A DNA stretch of 64,000 nucleotides from Bradyrhizobium neotropicale (GCF_001641695.1 NZ_LSEF01000100.1:185654-249653); one strand, 5' to 3'. Shown: positions 27,943 through 36,361, numbered from the stretch's first letter. The notes: generated by a model from the letters alone, not told the origin. Numbers and translations are program-made.

Positions 27943-28589
27943 GGCTTCCATCGCAAAAAGTTCGAGATCAGGGCGAGGCCAAAACGCTGGCTCTTCTCGG
28001 GGTGAAATTGCGTGCCGACCGCGGTGTCCTTGGCGACGATCGCGGTCACCGGCCCGCCGTAGTCGGCGCGCGCGAGCACGTCCGCCTCATTGGCCGGATT
28101 GAGGTGGTAGGAGTGCACGAAATAGGCATGCTGGCCCTTGGGACCGAGCGGCAGCTTGTTCAGCACCGGATGCTCACGCAGCACATCGAGCGTGTTCCAG
28201 CCCATGTGCGGGATCTTCAGGCTCTCGTCGCGCGGCGTGATTTTCTCGACATCGCCGGCGATCCAGTTCAGCCCATCGGTGATGACGTGCTCCTTGCCGC
28301 GGGTGGCGAAGAGCTGCATGCCGACGCAGATGCCGAACATCGGCCGCGCCTTGACCCTGACCGCTTCGGTGATCGCCTCGACCATGCCGTTGACGGCATC
28401 GAGCCCGCGCCGGCAATCGGCGAAGGCACCGACACCCGGCAGCACCAGGCGATCGGCGCCATAAGCCTGATCCGGATCGCTGGTGACGAAGACCTTTTGC
28501 GGATTCTCCAGGCTCCGCGCGGCGCGCTCGAACGCCTTGGCGGCGGAATGCAGATTGCCGGAACCGTAATCGATGATGGCTACGCTCAT
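27939..28589 (-). CDS. hisH: Imidazole glycerol phosphate synthase, glutaminase subunit HisH
   Basis: Class-I glutaminase that feeds ammonia to HisF. 216 aa, starting MSVAIIDYGSGNLHS. The catalytic triad is Cys in GICVGMQLF, His in FHPEKSQ and the following Glu. LVLPGVGAF gives the oxyanion strand. It overlaps both neighbours by 4 bp (DUF2628 gene upstream, hisA downstream). Confidence 0.97.
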   Translation of the reverse strand: MSVAIIDYGSGNLHSAAKAFERAARSLENPQKVFVTSDPDQAYGADRLVLPGVGAFADCRRGLDAVNGMVEAITEAVRVKARPMFGICVGMQLFATRGKEHVITDGLNWIAGDVEKITPRDESLKIPHMGWNTLDVLREHPVLNKLPLGPKGQHAYFVHSYHLNPANEADVLARADYGGPVTAIVAKDTAVGTQFHPEKSQRFGLALISNFLRWKP

Positions 28590-29116
28590 CTTGACCCTCC
28601 CGGTTCTGGAAACAATCCGATGATGCCGCCGGCCGGCAGCGGCGGCGGGTTGGAGAAGTGCTGACCCGGCACGTTGCGGGTCGGCGGCGGACCGCCGCGA
28701 TCGACGGCCCACTGATCGTTGACGATGCCGCGCTGCTTCTGGCTCCAGCGCTCGAAGAAGCGCCGCTCGGCGGTGTCCTTGTCGTCGGCGACGACGACGT
28801 CGAGCTGACGCCAATTGCCGCGTGACAGCGTCCAGCGGCGCAGGCTCGAGGCCTCGAGGCCCATCAGAAGAGCAACGACGATTTCGGCAAAGAAGATCGA
28901 GGTGCGTCCGAGCCCAAGGCTGGACAGCCCGGCATAGAACGCGGCAGCAAAGATCAGCCAGCCGATCAGCGCCAGCCAGAGCCTGTGCCAGAGCAGCCAG
29001 AGCGGGCCGAACACCATCGCCCAGAAATGGAAGCCGTCACGCACGAACGCGAACTTGTCGGTCGCGCGCAGGTCGGCCCCGCCGGGGGTGGGAGCATGAA
29101 CTGTGTACACAGGCAT
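28586..29116 (-). CDS. DUF2628 membrane protein
   Basis: 176 aa. A short N-terminal domain (MPVYTVHAP) is followed by three hydrophobic segments between residues ~38 and ~98 (FHFWAMVFGPLWLLWHRL, LALIGWLIFAAAFYAGL, AEIVVALLMGLEA) and a soluble tail with PGQHFSNPPPLPAGG. The DUF2628 family has no assigned function. Insertion between hisB and hisH, with a 4-bp ATGA overlap to hisH, means it is translated with the histidine genes. The start at 29116 drops a low-complexity Arg-rich extension. Confidence 0.85.
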   Translation of the reverse strand: MPVYTVHAPTPGGADLRATDKFAFVRDGFHFWAMVFGPLWLLWHRLWLALIGWLIFAAAFYAGLSSLGLGRTSIFFAEIVVALLMGLEASSLRRWTLSRGNWRQLDVVVADDKDTAERRFFERWSQKQRGIVNDQWAVDRGGPPPTRNVPGQHFSNPPPLPAGGIIGLFPEPGGSR

Positions 29117-29186
29117 TTGGGATGCCCCGTTCTCGAGGATTGAATAGAAGCCGCCAGCACCGCCTTGGCGCCGCCGAACGAAGAGG

Positions 29187-29780
29187 TCAGCCGCCGAGCG
29201 AGCCCTTGGTCGAGGGCACCTCGCCCGCCGCCCGCGGATCGATCGCGACCGCCGCCCGCAGCGCCCGCGCCAGACCCTTGAAGCAGGATTCGGCGATATG
29301 GTGGCTGTTCTCGCCATATAGGGTCTCGACGTGGAGAGTCACGCCGGCGTTCATGGCGAAGGCATGAAACCATTCGCGCACGAGCTCGGTGTCGAACTCG
29401 CCGATCTTGTCGCGGGAGAAGTCGACCCTGAACACCAGGACCGGCCGTCCCGAAATGTCGATGACGACGCGCGACAGCGTCTCGTCCATGGGCAAGTGAA
29501 CGTCGGCATAGCGGGTGATGCCGGCCATGTTGCCGAGCGCCTGCTTGACCGCCTGGCCCAGCGCGATGCCGGTGTCCTCGGTGGTATGATGATGATCAAT
29601 GTGCAGGTCGCCCACCGCCTTGACCGTCAGGTCGATGCGGGAATGGCGGGCGAGGAGATCGAGCATATGGTCGAAAAAGCCGATGCCGGTCGCAATGTTG
29701 GACGCGCCGGAACCATCGAGGTTCACAGTCACCTCGATGTCGGTCTCTTTGGTCTTGCGCTTGATCGTCGCGGTGCGCAT
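29187..29780 (-). CDS. hisB: Imidazoleglycerol-phosphate dehydratase HisB
   Basis: Mn-dependent dehydratase in histidine synthesis. 197 aa, the monofunctional form. Metal-binding motifs are GFFDHMLDLLARHS, DLHIDHHHTTEDTGI and SHHIAESCFKGLARAL. The start MRTATIKRKTKETDI at 29780 is standard. It opens the minus-strand operon and is divergent from hslV over a 177-bp gap. Confidence 0.98.
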   Translation of the reverse strand: MRTATIKRKTKETDIEVTVNLDGSGASNIATGIGFFDHMLDLLARHSRIDLTVKAVGDLHIDHHHTTEDTGIALGQAVKQALGNMAGITRYADVHLPMDETLSRVVIDISGRPVLVFRVDFSRDKIGEFDTELVREWFHAFAMNAGVTLHVETLYGENSHHIAESCFKGLARALRAAVAIDPRAAGEVPSTKGSLGG

Positions 29781-29905
29781 TGGTCCACCTAAGCCGGAAA
29801 ACGGCGGTCTTTTAACAGCCAAATGACGCCTTCGCTACTGCGGGATCGCCCTGGCAGGGCGGCACTTGCGTCTATGGTGAGCGAAATTTGGGACCGGAGC
29901 GGCCC

Positions 29906-29937
29906 GTTGTACACGCGCCTCCGACCCCCTAAATCAG
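29906..29937 (+). promoter_or_regulatory. Possible sigma-32 promoter of hslV
   Basis: GTTG, 18 nt, CCTAAATCAG: one mismatch in each element against CTTG-N17/18-CYTATNTNNG. It lies 20 bp before the hslV ATG. HslVU is a heat-shock protease, which supports the reading. Confidence 0.45.
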
Positions 29938-29957
29938 GCCGGACAACGAGGTATTTC

Positions 29958-30518
29958 ATGCAGGATTCCCGGAACAGCCTGCCGGTCTGGCACGGCACCA
30001 CGATTTTGACGGTCCGCAAGGGCGGCAAGGTGGTGGTCGGTGGCGACGGCCAGGTCTCGATCGGCCAGACCGTCATCAAGTCCAACGCCAAGAAAGTCCG
30101 CAAGCTCGGCAAGGGCGACGTCATCGGCGGCTTCGCCGGCGCCACCGCCGACGCCTTCACCCTGTTCGAGCGGCTGGAGAGCAAGCTCGAGCAATATCCG
30201 GGACAACTGACCCGGGCCGCGGTCGAGCTCGCCAAGGACTGGCGCACCGACCGTTACCTGCGGCGACTGGAGGCCATGATGATCGTGGCCGACAAGGACG
30301 TCTCCCTGGTCCTGACCGGCACCGGAGACGTACTGGAGCCGGAGGCTGGCGTGATGGCGATCGGCTCGGGCGGCAATTACGCGCTGGCCGCGGCGCGTGC
30401 GCTGCTCGACACCGACAAGGATGCCGAGACCATCGTTCGCCGCTCGCTGGATATCGCCGCCGAGATCTGCGTCTACACCAACCGCAACCTGACCATCGAA
30501 AGCCTGCCGACCGGCTAG
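29958..30518 (+). CDS. hslV: HslV peptidase subunit of the HslUV protease
   Basis: Proteasome-like threonine peptidase, 186 aa. The nucleophile is a Thr at the start of the mature chain (TTILTVRKGGKVVVGGDGQV). In this sequence it is residue 14, after a short leader MQDSRNSLPVWHG that must be removed; in E. coli only Met precedes Thr. Family blocks KVRKLGKGDVIGGFAGATADAFTLFERLE and MAIGSGGNYALAAARAL are present. The partner ATPase HslU lies 1.3 kb downstream, past two other genes. Confidence 0.97.
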   Translation: MQDSRNSLPVWHGTTILTVRKGGKVVVGGDGQVSIGQTVIKSNAKKVRKLGKGDVIGGFAGATADAFTLFERLESKLEQYPGQLTRAAVELAKDWRTDRYLRRLEAMMIVADKDVSLVLTGTGDVLEPEAGVMAIGSGGNYALAAARALLDTDKDAETIVRRSLDIAAEICVYTNRNLTIESLPTG

Positions 30519-30561
30519 GCAAAGTGTCATTTGCTGGGAACGCCCGATCCGCGCGCTGCAA

Positions 30562-30676
30562 CCTCTCCCGCTTGCGAGGGAGGTCGGCGCGAAGCGCCGG
30601 GTGGGGCTAGCTCCACATTGGGAGTGTCGATTGCGGAGGCACCCCCAACCCAACCCTCCCCCGCAAGCGGGAGAGG
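30562..30676. repeat. Intergenic palindrome, family D (CCTCTCCCGCTTGCG)
   Basis: Arms CCTCTCCCGCTTGCG and CGCAAGCGGGAGAGG enclose a ~85-bp core with GGCGCGAAGCGCC. It lies between hslV and the acetyltransferase gene and ends only 25 bp before the latter's ATG, so it would be in that gene's leader. Only this copy is seen in the window. Confidence 0.75.
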
Positions 30677-30701
30677 GAGCGCAGCACCGATCGGTAGCAA
30701 T

Positions 30702-31187
30702 ATGGGCCATTCCTACGCCTTCCGCCCGATGACCGCGGCCGACCTGCCGCTGGTCCGGCGATGGCTCGGCGCGGCGCATGTGCGGGAATGGTGGGGCGAT
30801 CCGGACCAGCAGTTTTCGCTCGTGAGCAGCGACCTCGATGAGCCCGCGATGGACCAGTTCATCGTGTTGGCCGGCAACCGGCCCTTCGGCTATCTTCAGT
30901 GCTACGGCTTGACCGCCTGGAATACAGGCTTCGGGTCGCAACCGGAGGGCACGCGTGGCATCGACCAGTTCATCGGCGAGAGCGACATGATCGCGCGCGG
31001 CCATGGCTCGGCCTTTATCCGCCAGTTCGTCGATGCCGAGCTGCGGCACGGCCTGCCGCGCATGGTGACCGATCCCGATCCGCTCAATCTGCGTGCCGTG
31101 CGGGCCTATGAGAAGGCGGGGTTCATCCGCGACCGCATGGTCGAGACGCCCGACGGAGCAGCCCTCTTGATGGTGTGCGAGCCGTGA
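30702..31187 (+). CDS. GNAT-family N-acetyltransferase
   Basis: 161 aa, starting MGHSYAFRPMTAADLPLVRRWL. The fold of aminoglycoside 6'-N-acetyltransferase-like GNATs is suggested by HVREWWGDPD, GIDQFIGESDMIARGHGSAFIRQF (acetyl-CoA loop), DPDPLNLRAVRAYEKAGF. Substrate unknown; resistance should not be assumed, as chromosomal members of this group are common. The 3' end overlaps the next gene by 4 bp. Confidence 0.85.
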   Translation: MGHSYAFRPMTAADLPLVRRWLGAAHVREWWGDPDQQFSLVSSDLDEPAMDQFIVLAGNRPFGYLQCYGLTAWNTGFGSQPEGTRGIDQFIGESDMIARGHGSAFIRQFVDAELRHGLPRMVTDPDPLNLRAVRAYEKAGFIRDRMVETPDGAALLMVCEP

Positions 31188-31801
31188 CGCTGACATACAC
31201 CGGCAGGAGCAGGGCAGCGTTTCCACCGATTGCATGGGTCGGCATCGCGCTGTTGCTGCTGGCGCTGCAGGCCTCGATCCTGTTCGCGATGGGGCGGGTG
31301 CCGATCTGCACCTGCGGCTACGTCAAGCTCTGGCATGGCGTGGTGAACAGTTCGGAGAATTCCCAGCACATCGCCGACTGGTATAGTTTCTCGCACATCC
31401 TTCACGGCTTCCTGTTCTATGGACTGACCTGGTTCCTGTTCTCGCGCCTGCCGTTCCTGCGACTGTCCTGGCCGGCGCGGCTGATCATCGCCATGCTGAT
31501 CGAAGGCGCCTGGGAGATCGTCGAGAATTCGCCGTTCATCATCGAGCGCTATCGCGCCGGCACGATCTCGCTGGATTATTACGGCGACAGCATAGTCAAT
31601 TCGATCTCGGACACGCTGTTCATGGTGCTGGGTTTCCTCGCGGCACGTACTCTGCCGGTCTCGGCCACTATCGTGATCGGTCTCGCCTTCGAGGTCATGT
31701 TGGCGCTGCATATTCGCGACAATCTGACGCTGAACATCCTGATGCTGATCCATCCGATCGACGCCGTGAAACAATGGCAGTCGGGCCCGCCGATCATCTG
31801 A
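31184..31801 (+). CDS. DUF2585 / UPF0314 membrane protein
   Basis: About 205 aa with an N-terminal membrane helix (AWVGIALLLLALQASILFAMG) and further hydrophobic helices. Conserved-looking motifs are CTCGYVKLWHG, SENSQHIADWYSFSHILHGFLFY and EGAWEIVENSPFIIERYR, rich in His, Trp and Glu. The function of the family is unknown. I chose the GTG at 31184 (GTGA overlap with the acetyltransferase stop); a GTG at 31175 is possible. It sits between hslV and hslU. Confidence 0.85.
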   Translation: MTLTYTGRSRAAFPPIAWVGIALLLLALQASILFAMGRVPICTCGYVKLWHGVVNSSENSQHIADWYSFSHILHGFLFYGLTWFLFSRLPFLRLSWPARLIIAMLIEGAWEIVENSPFIIERYRAGTISLDYYGDSIVNSISDTLFMVLGFLAARTLPVSATIVIGLAFEVMLALHIRDNLTLNILMLIHPIDAVKQWQSGPPII

Positions 31802-31814
31802 CACAAAAAAGCGG

Positions 31815-31846
31815 CTTGTCCCGGCCTGCTTCTGACCCTAGCTAAG
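31815..31846 (+). promoter_or_regulatory. Sigma-32 promoter candidate of hslU
   Basis: CTTG, 18 nt, CCTAGCTAAG: a single mismatch to CTTG-N17/18-CYTATNTNNG. The -10 block ends 5 bp before the hslU ATG (31851), so transcription would begin at or next to the start codon. Confidence 0.5.
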
Positions 31847-31850
31847 ACCC

Positions 31851-33155
31851 ATGACAGACTTCTCCCCCCGCGAAATCGTTTCCGAACTGGACCGTTTCAT
31901 CGTCGGCCAATCCGACGCCAAGCGCGCCGTCTCCATCGCGCTCCGGAACCGCTGGCGCCGCCAGCAGCTCCAGGGCTCCTTGCGCGAAGAGGTGCTGCCG
32001 AAGAACATTTTGATGATCGGCCCGACCGGCGTCGGCAAGACCGAGATCGCGCGCCGCCTCGCCAAGCTTGCGAACGCGCCGTTCCTTAAAGTTGAGGCCA
32101 CCAAGTTCACCGAGGTCGGCTATGTCGGCCGCGACGTCGAGCAGATCGTGCGCGATCTCGTCGAGGTCGCGATCTCCCAGGTGCGCGAGCGCAAGCGCAA
32201 GGACGTGCAGGCACGCGCACAGCTCGCTGCGGAGGAGCGCGTGCTCGACGCGCTGGTCGGCGCCAATTCCAGCGCCGCGACGCGGGAGTCTTTTCGCAAG
32301 AAGCTGCGCGCCGGCGAGCTCAACGACAAGGAAATCGAGATCGAGACGCAGTCCTCCGGCAGCGGCTTTCCGATGTTCGAGATCCCGGGCATGCCGGGCG
32401 CGCAGATGGGCGCGATCTCGATCGGCGATATCTTCGGCAAGCTGGGCGGCCGCAGCAAGACGCGGCGCCTGACGGTAGAGGGCTCGCACGAGATTCTCGT
32501 CAACGAGGAATCCGACAAGCTACTGGACAACGATCAGTTGACGCTGGAGGCGATCAGCGCGGTCGAGAACAACGGCATCGTGTTCCTGGACGAGATCGAC
32601 AAGATCTGCGCGCGCGAGGGCCGCGTCGGCGGCGATGTCTCGCGCGAGGGTGTGCAACGCGATCTGCTGCCGCTGATCGAAGGAACCACGGTCTCGACCA
32701 AGCACGGCGCGGTGAAGACCGACCACATCCTGTTCATCGCCTCGGGCGCCTTCCACGTCGCAAAACCCTCCGACCTCTTGCCGGAATTGCAGGGCCGCTT
32801 GCCGATCCGCGTCGAATTGCAGGCGCTCAGCCGTGACGACATGCGGCGCATCCTCACCGAGCCCGAGGCCTCGCTGATCAAGCAATATGTCGCGCTGCTG
32901 CAGACCGAGGGCGTCACGCTCGACATCACCGATGACGCCATCGATGCGCTCGCCGACATCGCAGTAGCCGTCAATTCGACGGTCGAGAACATCGGCGCGC
33001 GGCGGCTCCAGACCGTGATGGAGCGGGTGCTGGACGAGATTTCCTTCACCGCGCCCGACCGCAATGGCGACACCATCCGAGTCGATGCGGACTACGTGCA
33101 GAAGCACATCGGCGATCTCGCCAAGAACGCCGATCTGAGCCGGTTCATTTTGTAA
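31851..33155 (+). CDS. hslU: HslU ATPase subunit of the HslUV protease
   Basis: AAA+ unfoldase feeding substrates to HslV. 434 aa. Walker A GPTGVGKT at residues 57-64, Walker B VFLDEIDKI, the pore-region GYVGRDVE, and the C-terminal tail ending DLSRFIL that inserts into HslV. No Shine-Dalgarno precedes the ATG; see the promoter candidate just upstream. Confidence 0.98.
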   Translation: MTDFSPREIVSELDRFIVGQSDAKRAVSIALRNRWRRQQLQGSLREEVLPKNILMIGPTGVGKTEIARRLAKLANAPFLKVEATKFTEVGYVGRDVEQIVRDLVEVAISQVRERKRKDVQARAQLAAEERVLDALVGANSSAATRESFRKKLRAGELNDKEIEIETQSSGSGFPMFEIPGMPGAQMGAISIGDIFGKLGGRSKTRRLTVEGSHEILVNEESDKLLDNDQLTLEAISAVENNGIVFLDEIDKICAREGRVGGDVSREGVQRDLLPLIEGTTVSTKHGAVKTDHILFIASGAFHVAKPSDLLPELQGRLPIRVELQALSRDDMRRILTEPEASLIKQYVALLQTEGVTLDITDDAIDALADIAVAVNSTVENIGARRLQTVMERVLDEISFTAPDRNGDTIRVDADYVQKHIGDLAKNADLSRFIL

Positions 33156-33162
33156 TTCTGGG

Positions 33163-33187
33163 CGAGACGACATTCACCGCCGTCTCG
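33163..33187. terminator. Inverted repeat between convergent hslU and smr genes
   Basis: CGAGACG and CGTCTCG, 11-nt loop, 8 bp past the hslU stop. No clear T-run. It may end transcripts from either side, but the evidence is only position and symmetry. Confidence 0.35.
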
Positions 33188-33230
33188 TGATCGCGGCGCT
33201 CGTCACGCGCGTGGGGATCGTGCGGCAGAT

Positions 33231-33821
33231 CTAGAATCTGGCGCGACGTATTCGAACGTAGAGCGCGCCCTCACCGCCATGGCCGACATGCGCCTCCTCG
33301 AATCCGACGACGAAGGCGCGGAATTCCGGCAGGCTGAGCCATTCCGGCACCTGGCGGCGCAGCACGCCGCTTTCGCCGCCGCTCCGGCCCTTGCCGGTGA
33401 TGACGAGCACGAAAGTCAGGCCGTCATGATGGGCCCGCTGCAGGAAGCCCGACAGGGCGCGATGGGCGCGCGTCTGGGTCATGCCGTGCAGGTCGAGCCG
33501 GGCCTCGATCTCGCTGCGCCCGCGCGACAATTTTGTCCGCTCGCGCTTGCCGAGCGGCGCCAGCGGCGGCATGGCCGGTTTTGCAACACGTGGCGACGGC
33601 GCAGCGGCAACGGTCCTGGCCGAGGACGCGGGTCTGGGAGCGGATGCTGAGGGCGATGGCTCGGGGCGCGGTGTTGGATGCGCCTTCACCGGGCGATGCT
33701 TCCTCAGCGGTTTGATCTGTTTTGCGACCTGGTCCCACAACTCGCGCTCCTCCTCGCTGAGCGCGCGGCGGCGCGGCGAGGGACGAGGCTCCAGCACGGG
33801 CGGACGGGATGATCGCTTCAT
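33231..33821 (-). CDS. Smr/MutS2-type endonuclease-domain protein
   Basis: 196 aa. A basic, Pro/Ala-rich N-terminal half precedes a Smr domain: LDLHGMTQTRAHRALSGFL, then VLVITGKGRSGGESGVLRRQVPEWL. Stand-alone Smr proteins can nick nucleic acid; recent work links some to ribosome rescue, but I cannot assign a substrate. The ATG overlaps the mltA stop by 4 bp, so it is the last gene of a Tim44-mltA-smr operon. Confidence 0.92.
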   Translation of the reverse strand: MKRSSRPPVLEPRPSPRRRALSEEERELWDQVAKQIKPLRKHRPVKAHPTPRPEPSPSASAPRPASSARTVAAAPSPRVAKPAMPPLAPLGKRERTKLSRGRSEIEARLDLHGMTQTRAHRALSGFLQRAHHDGLTFVLVITGKGRSGGESGVLRRQVPEWLSLPEFRAFVVGFEEAHVGHGGEGALYVRIRRARF

Positions 33822-35401
33822 TGCCGGTTGGAACGACGGTTCACCTGACGGCGCGGCTCGCGGGCGGGCTTGATGTTGGGGCGCGGCTCCGGCAACGGCA
33901 CCGGGCTCGCCACCGCGACGGTGGCGTCCTTGGCTTGTGGCACGGCAGGTGAGGCGGCGCCAGCTTTCCCTGAGTCAGCAGGTTTCGCCGCGATCGCCGC
34001 GCTCTTCGGGTCCTTCGCGGGATCGGTTTGCGGAAACAGCTTTGCGATCTTGGCCGACGGCCGCGGATCCGGCACCGGCAGCCTCGCCCCGCGCGCGATC
34101 GGATCGAGGCTCTTCGGCACCAGCATCACGAAATGCATGCTGTGGCGCAGCCGTCCCGAGACGCGGCCGGCCTCCTGACCTGCGCCGAAATAGAGATCGG
34201 CGCGCGCCGGTCCAATGATGGCCGAGCCGGTGTCCTGCGCGATCATCAGACGATGGAACGGGGTCTTGGACCGTTCGGAATCGATCGGCAGTTCGCCTTC
34301 GATGAAGAACGGCGTGCCGTAGACGTGGAGCGATTTGTCGACCGCGATCGAGCGGCCGGCCGTGAGCGGAATGCCTTGCGCGCCGACCGCCTCGTCCTTG
34401 TCGGAGAGGTTGACCTCGCGGAAAAAGATGTAGGCGCGATTTTGGCGGCGCAGCTCCTTCGCGCCATCGGGGTTTTGCGTCATCCACTCCCGGATCCTCT
34501 GCATCGACATCTCCTCCTTCGGGATGATGCCGCGCTCGATCAGGATGCGACCGACGGCCGTGTAGGGATAGCCGTTATAGGCGTCGTAGTTGAGGCGGAC
34601 GGTTCCGCCGTCGTCGAACTTGATCCGCGCCGAGCCCTGAATTTGCGCGAACAGGAGATCGGTCGGATCCTTCAGCCAGGCGATCTCGAGCCCGCGGCCG
34701 GCGATCTTGCCGTCCTCGATCTCGCCGCGGTCGTAATAGGGCACCAGCTTGCGGCGCCCGATCTTGCGGTAGACCGGTCCCTTGTTGGGCAGGCTGACTG
34801 AATCCTGCTTGTAGCCGCGCACGAACAGGTTGGAGGGGCGGCGATAGACCGGGACGTTGTAGACGTCTGTCTGTGTGCGGGAGCCCTCCAGCACCGGCTC
34901 GTAATAGCCGGTGACAAAACCGTCGGGCTCGCCGAGGCGCGAGATGCGCAGCGGCGAGAAATTGCTCTCGAAGAAGGCCCTCGCTTTGGCGTCGTCGGTG
35001 AGCTCGAGCGATTTGGCGGCCCGGCAGGGTTCGCTCAGCGAGGCACCGAGCGCCTTGAATTCGCCTTTGGATTCGACCGTGCCATTTTGCGCATTGATCG
35101 AGCGGCAGCTGGCGCGGAAGGTCTTGTAGGCTGCGAGATGATCGTCCTCGTTCCAACCCTTCACATCAGCCCAGGCCAGCGGCAGATATTGTGCGCCGGG
35201 GATTTCGAACGGCAGGGGAAGCTGCGGGTAGGGCAAGGCCCGTACCGGTAGTGCGGCCGCATCAGGAAGATGGTGGTGATGACTGCGGTAGTGACGCCGC
35301 GCCGCTTCGGCGCCGAGCGAAAACGACGATAGCGCGACGACACCTGCGCAAAGCGCCGTCGCGCTATTCTTCAGGAAAGCCTTAATTCGCGCTTCCGGTG
35401 C
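33818..35401 (-). CDS. mltA: Membrane-bound lytic transglycosylase A (MltA)
   Basis: Cleaves peptidoglycan glycan strands to anhydromuropeptides. About 527 aa. A hydrophobic N-terminal segment with AEA (possible signal) leads to the MltA domain (LGEPDGFVTGYYEPVLEGSR, RGLEIAWLKDPTDLLFAQIQGSA) and the 3D domain with the catalytic Asp (MIAQDTGSAIIGPARADLYFGAG). A long Pro/Ala tail ends in basic residues. No ATG lies near the conserved start; I chose a TTG at 35401 with GGAAG before it, overlapping the Tim44-like gene by 20 bp. The start is uncertain. Confidence 0.9.
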   Translation of the reverse strand, partial: APEARIKAFLKNSATALCAGVVALSSFSLGAEAARRHYRSHHHHLPDAAALPVRALPYPQLPLPFEIPGAQYLPLAWADVKGWNEDDHLAAYKTFRASCRSINAQNGTVESKGEFKALGASLSEPCRAAKSLELTDDAKARAFFESNFSPLRISRLGEPDGFVTGYYEPVLEGSRTQTDVYNVPVYRRPSNLFVRGYKQDSVSLPNKGPVYRKIGRRKLVPYYDRGEIEDGKIAGRGLEIAWLKDPTDLLFAQIQGSARIKFDDGGTVRLNYDAYNGYPYTAVGRILIERGIIPKEEMSMQRIREWMTQNPDGAKELRRQNRAYIFFREVNLSDKDEAVGAQGIPLTAGRSIAVDKSLHVYGTPFFIEGELPIDSERSKTPFHRLMIAQDTGSAIIGPARADLYFGAGQEAGRVSGRLRHSMHFVMLVPKSLDPIARGARLPVPDPRPSAKIAKLFPQTDPAKDPKSAAIAAKPADSGKAGAASPAVPQAKDATVAVASPVPLPEPRPNIKPAREPRRQVNRRSNRQ

Positions 35402-36086
35402 CAACCAGCTTCCAGTTCGGATCGCGAGAGGTGGTATCGCGGGCAAACGTCCAGATATCGGTGATGTCGGCGACCTTGTCGGCGTTGCCATCGACGATGT
35501 TGCCGGCCTTGTCGCGGGTGACCGAGATCATCTGCGAGACGAAGCGTACGGTAAGCTGCGCGGTGCGGTCGCGAAGCTCCGCGCCGACGAGCTCGGCCTT
35601 GTCGATCGAGACGAAGCGCGTCTCGGTCTTCTGCTCGTTCTTCTCGCGCTCCTTGATCGCGGCATCGAAGCTCTCATAGACCTCCGACGACAACAGGTCG
35701 CGCAGCGCGCGGCGGTCGCCATTGGCAAAGGCCAGCACGATCATCTCGTAGGCGCCGCGCGCGCCGGACAGGAAATGCCGGGGATCGAACGCGGAGTCCT
35801 TCTCGACGATGGCATCGAGACCCTGCGCCAGCGCAGTGCCGGGTTCGGTCAGACCTTTCCAGCGATCGGACGGCGGGGTCGGTTCGGCGGTCGGCGCCGG
35901 CGGGGCCTGGTCGATCACCTTGCCCGGCATGGTCACGACGTTCTTGTCCTGGGCACCCTGGAGCGCATTGCGGGCGGTGCGGTCAAAAGGCGGACGCTCG
36001 TTGCCCGTCCGCTGGCCCAGCACACTGCGGAGCCGCAGGAAGATAAAGACCGCCAGCGCTAGGAAGATGATGGTGTAGATATCCAC
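35382..36086 (-). CDS. Tim44/TimA-like inner-membrane protein
   Basis: About 234 aa from a GTG at 36086 (VDIYTIIFLALAVFIFLRLRSVLG). One N-terminal membrane helix, a Pro-rich linker and a Tim44/MRPL45 domain (HFLSGARGAYEMIVLAFANGDRRALRDLL; VRFVSQMISVTRD; DIWTFARDTTSRDPNWKLVGTG). The domain is shared with the mitochondrial import motor protein Tim44, but bacterial members have no settled role. First gene of the operon with mltA and smr, and divergent from secB. Confidence 0.9.
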   Translation of the reverse strand: MDIYTIIFLALAVFIFLRLRSVLGQRTGNERPPFDRTARNALQGAQDKNVVTMPGKVIDQAPPAPTAEPTPPSDRWKGLTEPGTALAQGLDAIVEKDSAFDPRHFLSGARGAYEMIVLAFANGDRRALRDLLSSEVYESFDAAIKEREKNEQKTETRFVSIDKAELVGAELRDRTAQLTVRFVSQMISVTRDKAGNIVDGNADKVADITDIWTFARDTTSRDPNWKLVGTGSAN

Positions 36087-36326
36087 GTCGTATTCGCTTT
36101 CTGGTCTGGTCTTCGAGAGAGGTGTTCGCCGGGAAAATCGCTCCGGCCAGTAGACCGTTCCATGCTGGAACGGCAAGACTTCGTCGCCATTTTAGGTCCG
36201 GCTCTCAGAGGCCGACGTCGGGCTCATTGGATGTAGGCACGAAATCTTGCCCGGCCAATGGCGCCTTTTGGCACAGTGGCGATTGTAGCGCGTTTTATGC
36301 TTAAGGGGAAACCCGATCCTGCCCGG

Positions 36327-36361
36327 AAATCGCGCATCTTCAATTGTTTAAGGCGCGATTT
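36327..36361. promoter_or_regulatory. Inverted repeat in the Tim44-secB divergent gap
   Basis: AAATCGCGC and GCGCGATTT, perfect 9-bp arms with a 17-nt spacer, in the 418-bp gap 36087-36504. It could be an operator for either gene. I see no coding gene in this gap, including no FxsA, which is often found here in relatives. Confidence 0.35.

Noticed and set aside
30702..31187. Aminoglycoside resistance gene
   Set aside because: GNAT fold is related to such enzymes, but chromosomal context and native codon use give no support for a resistance role.
29934..31235. 433-codon minus-strand frame opposite hslV and the acetyltransferase
   Set aside because: Crosses two real genes and a palindromic repeat.
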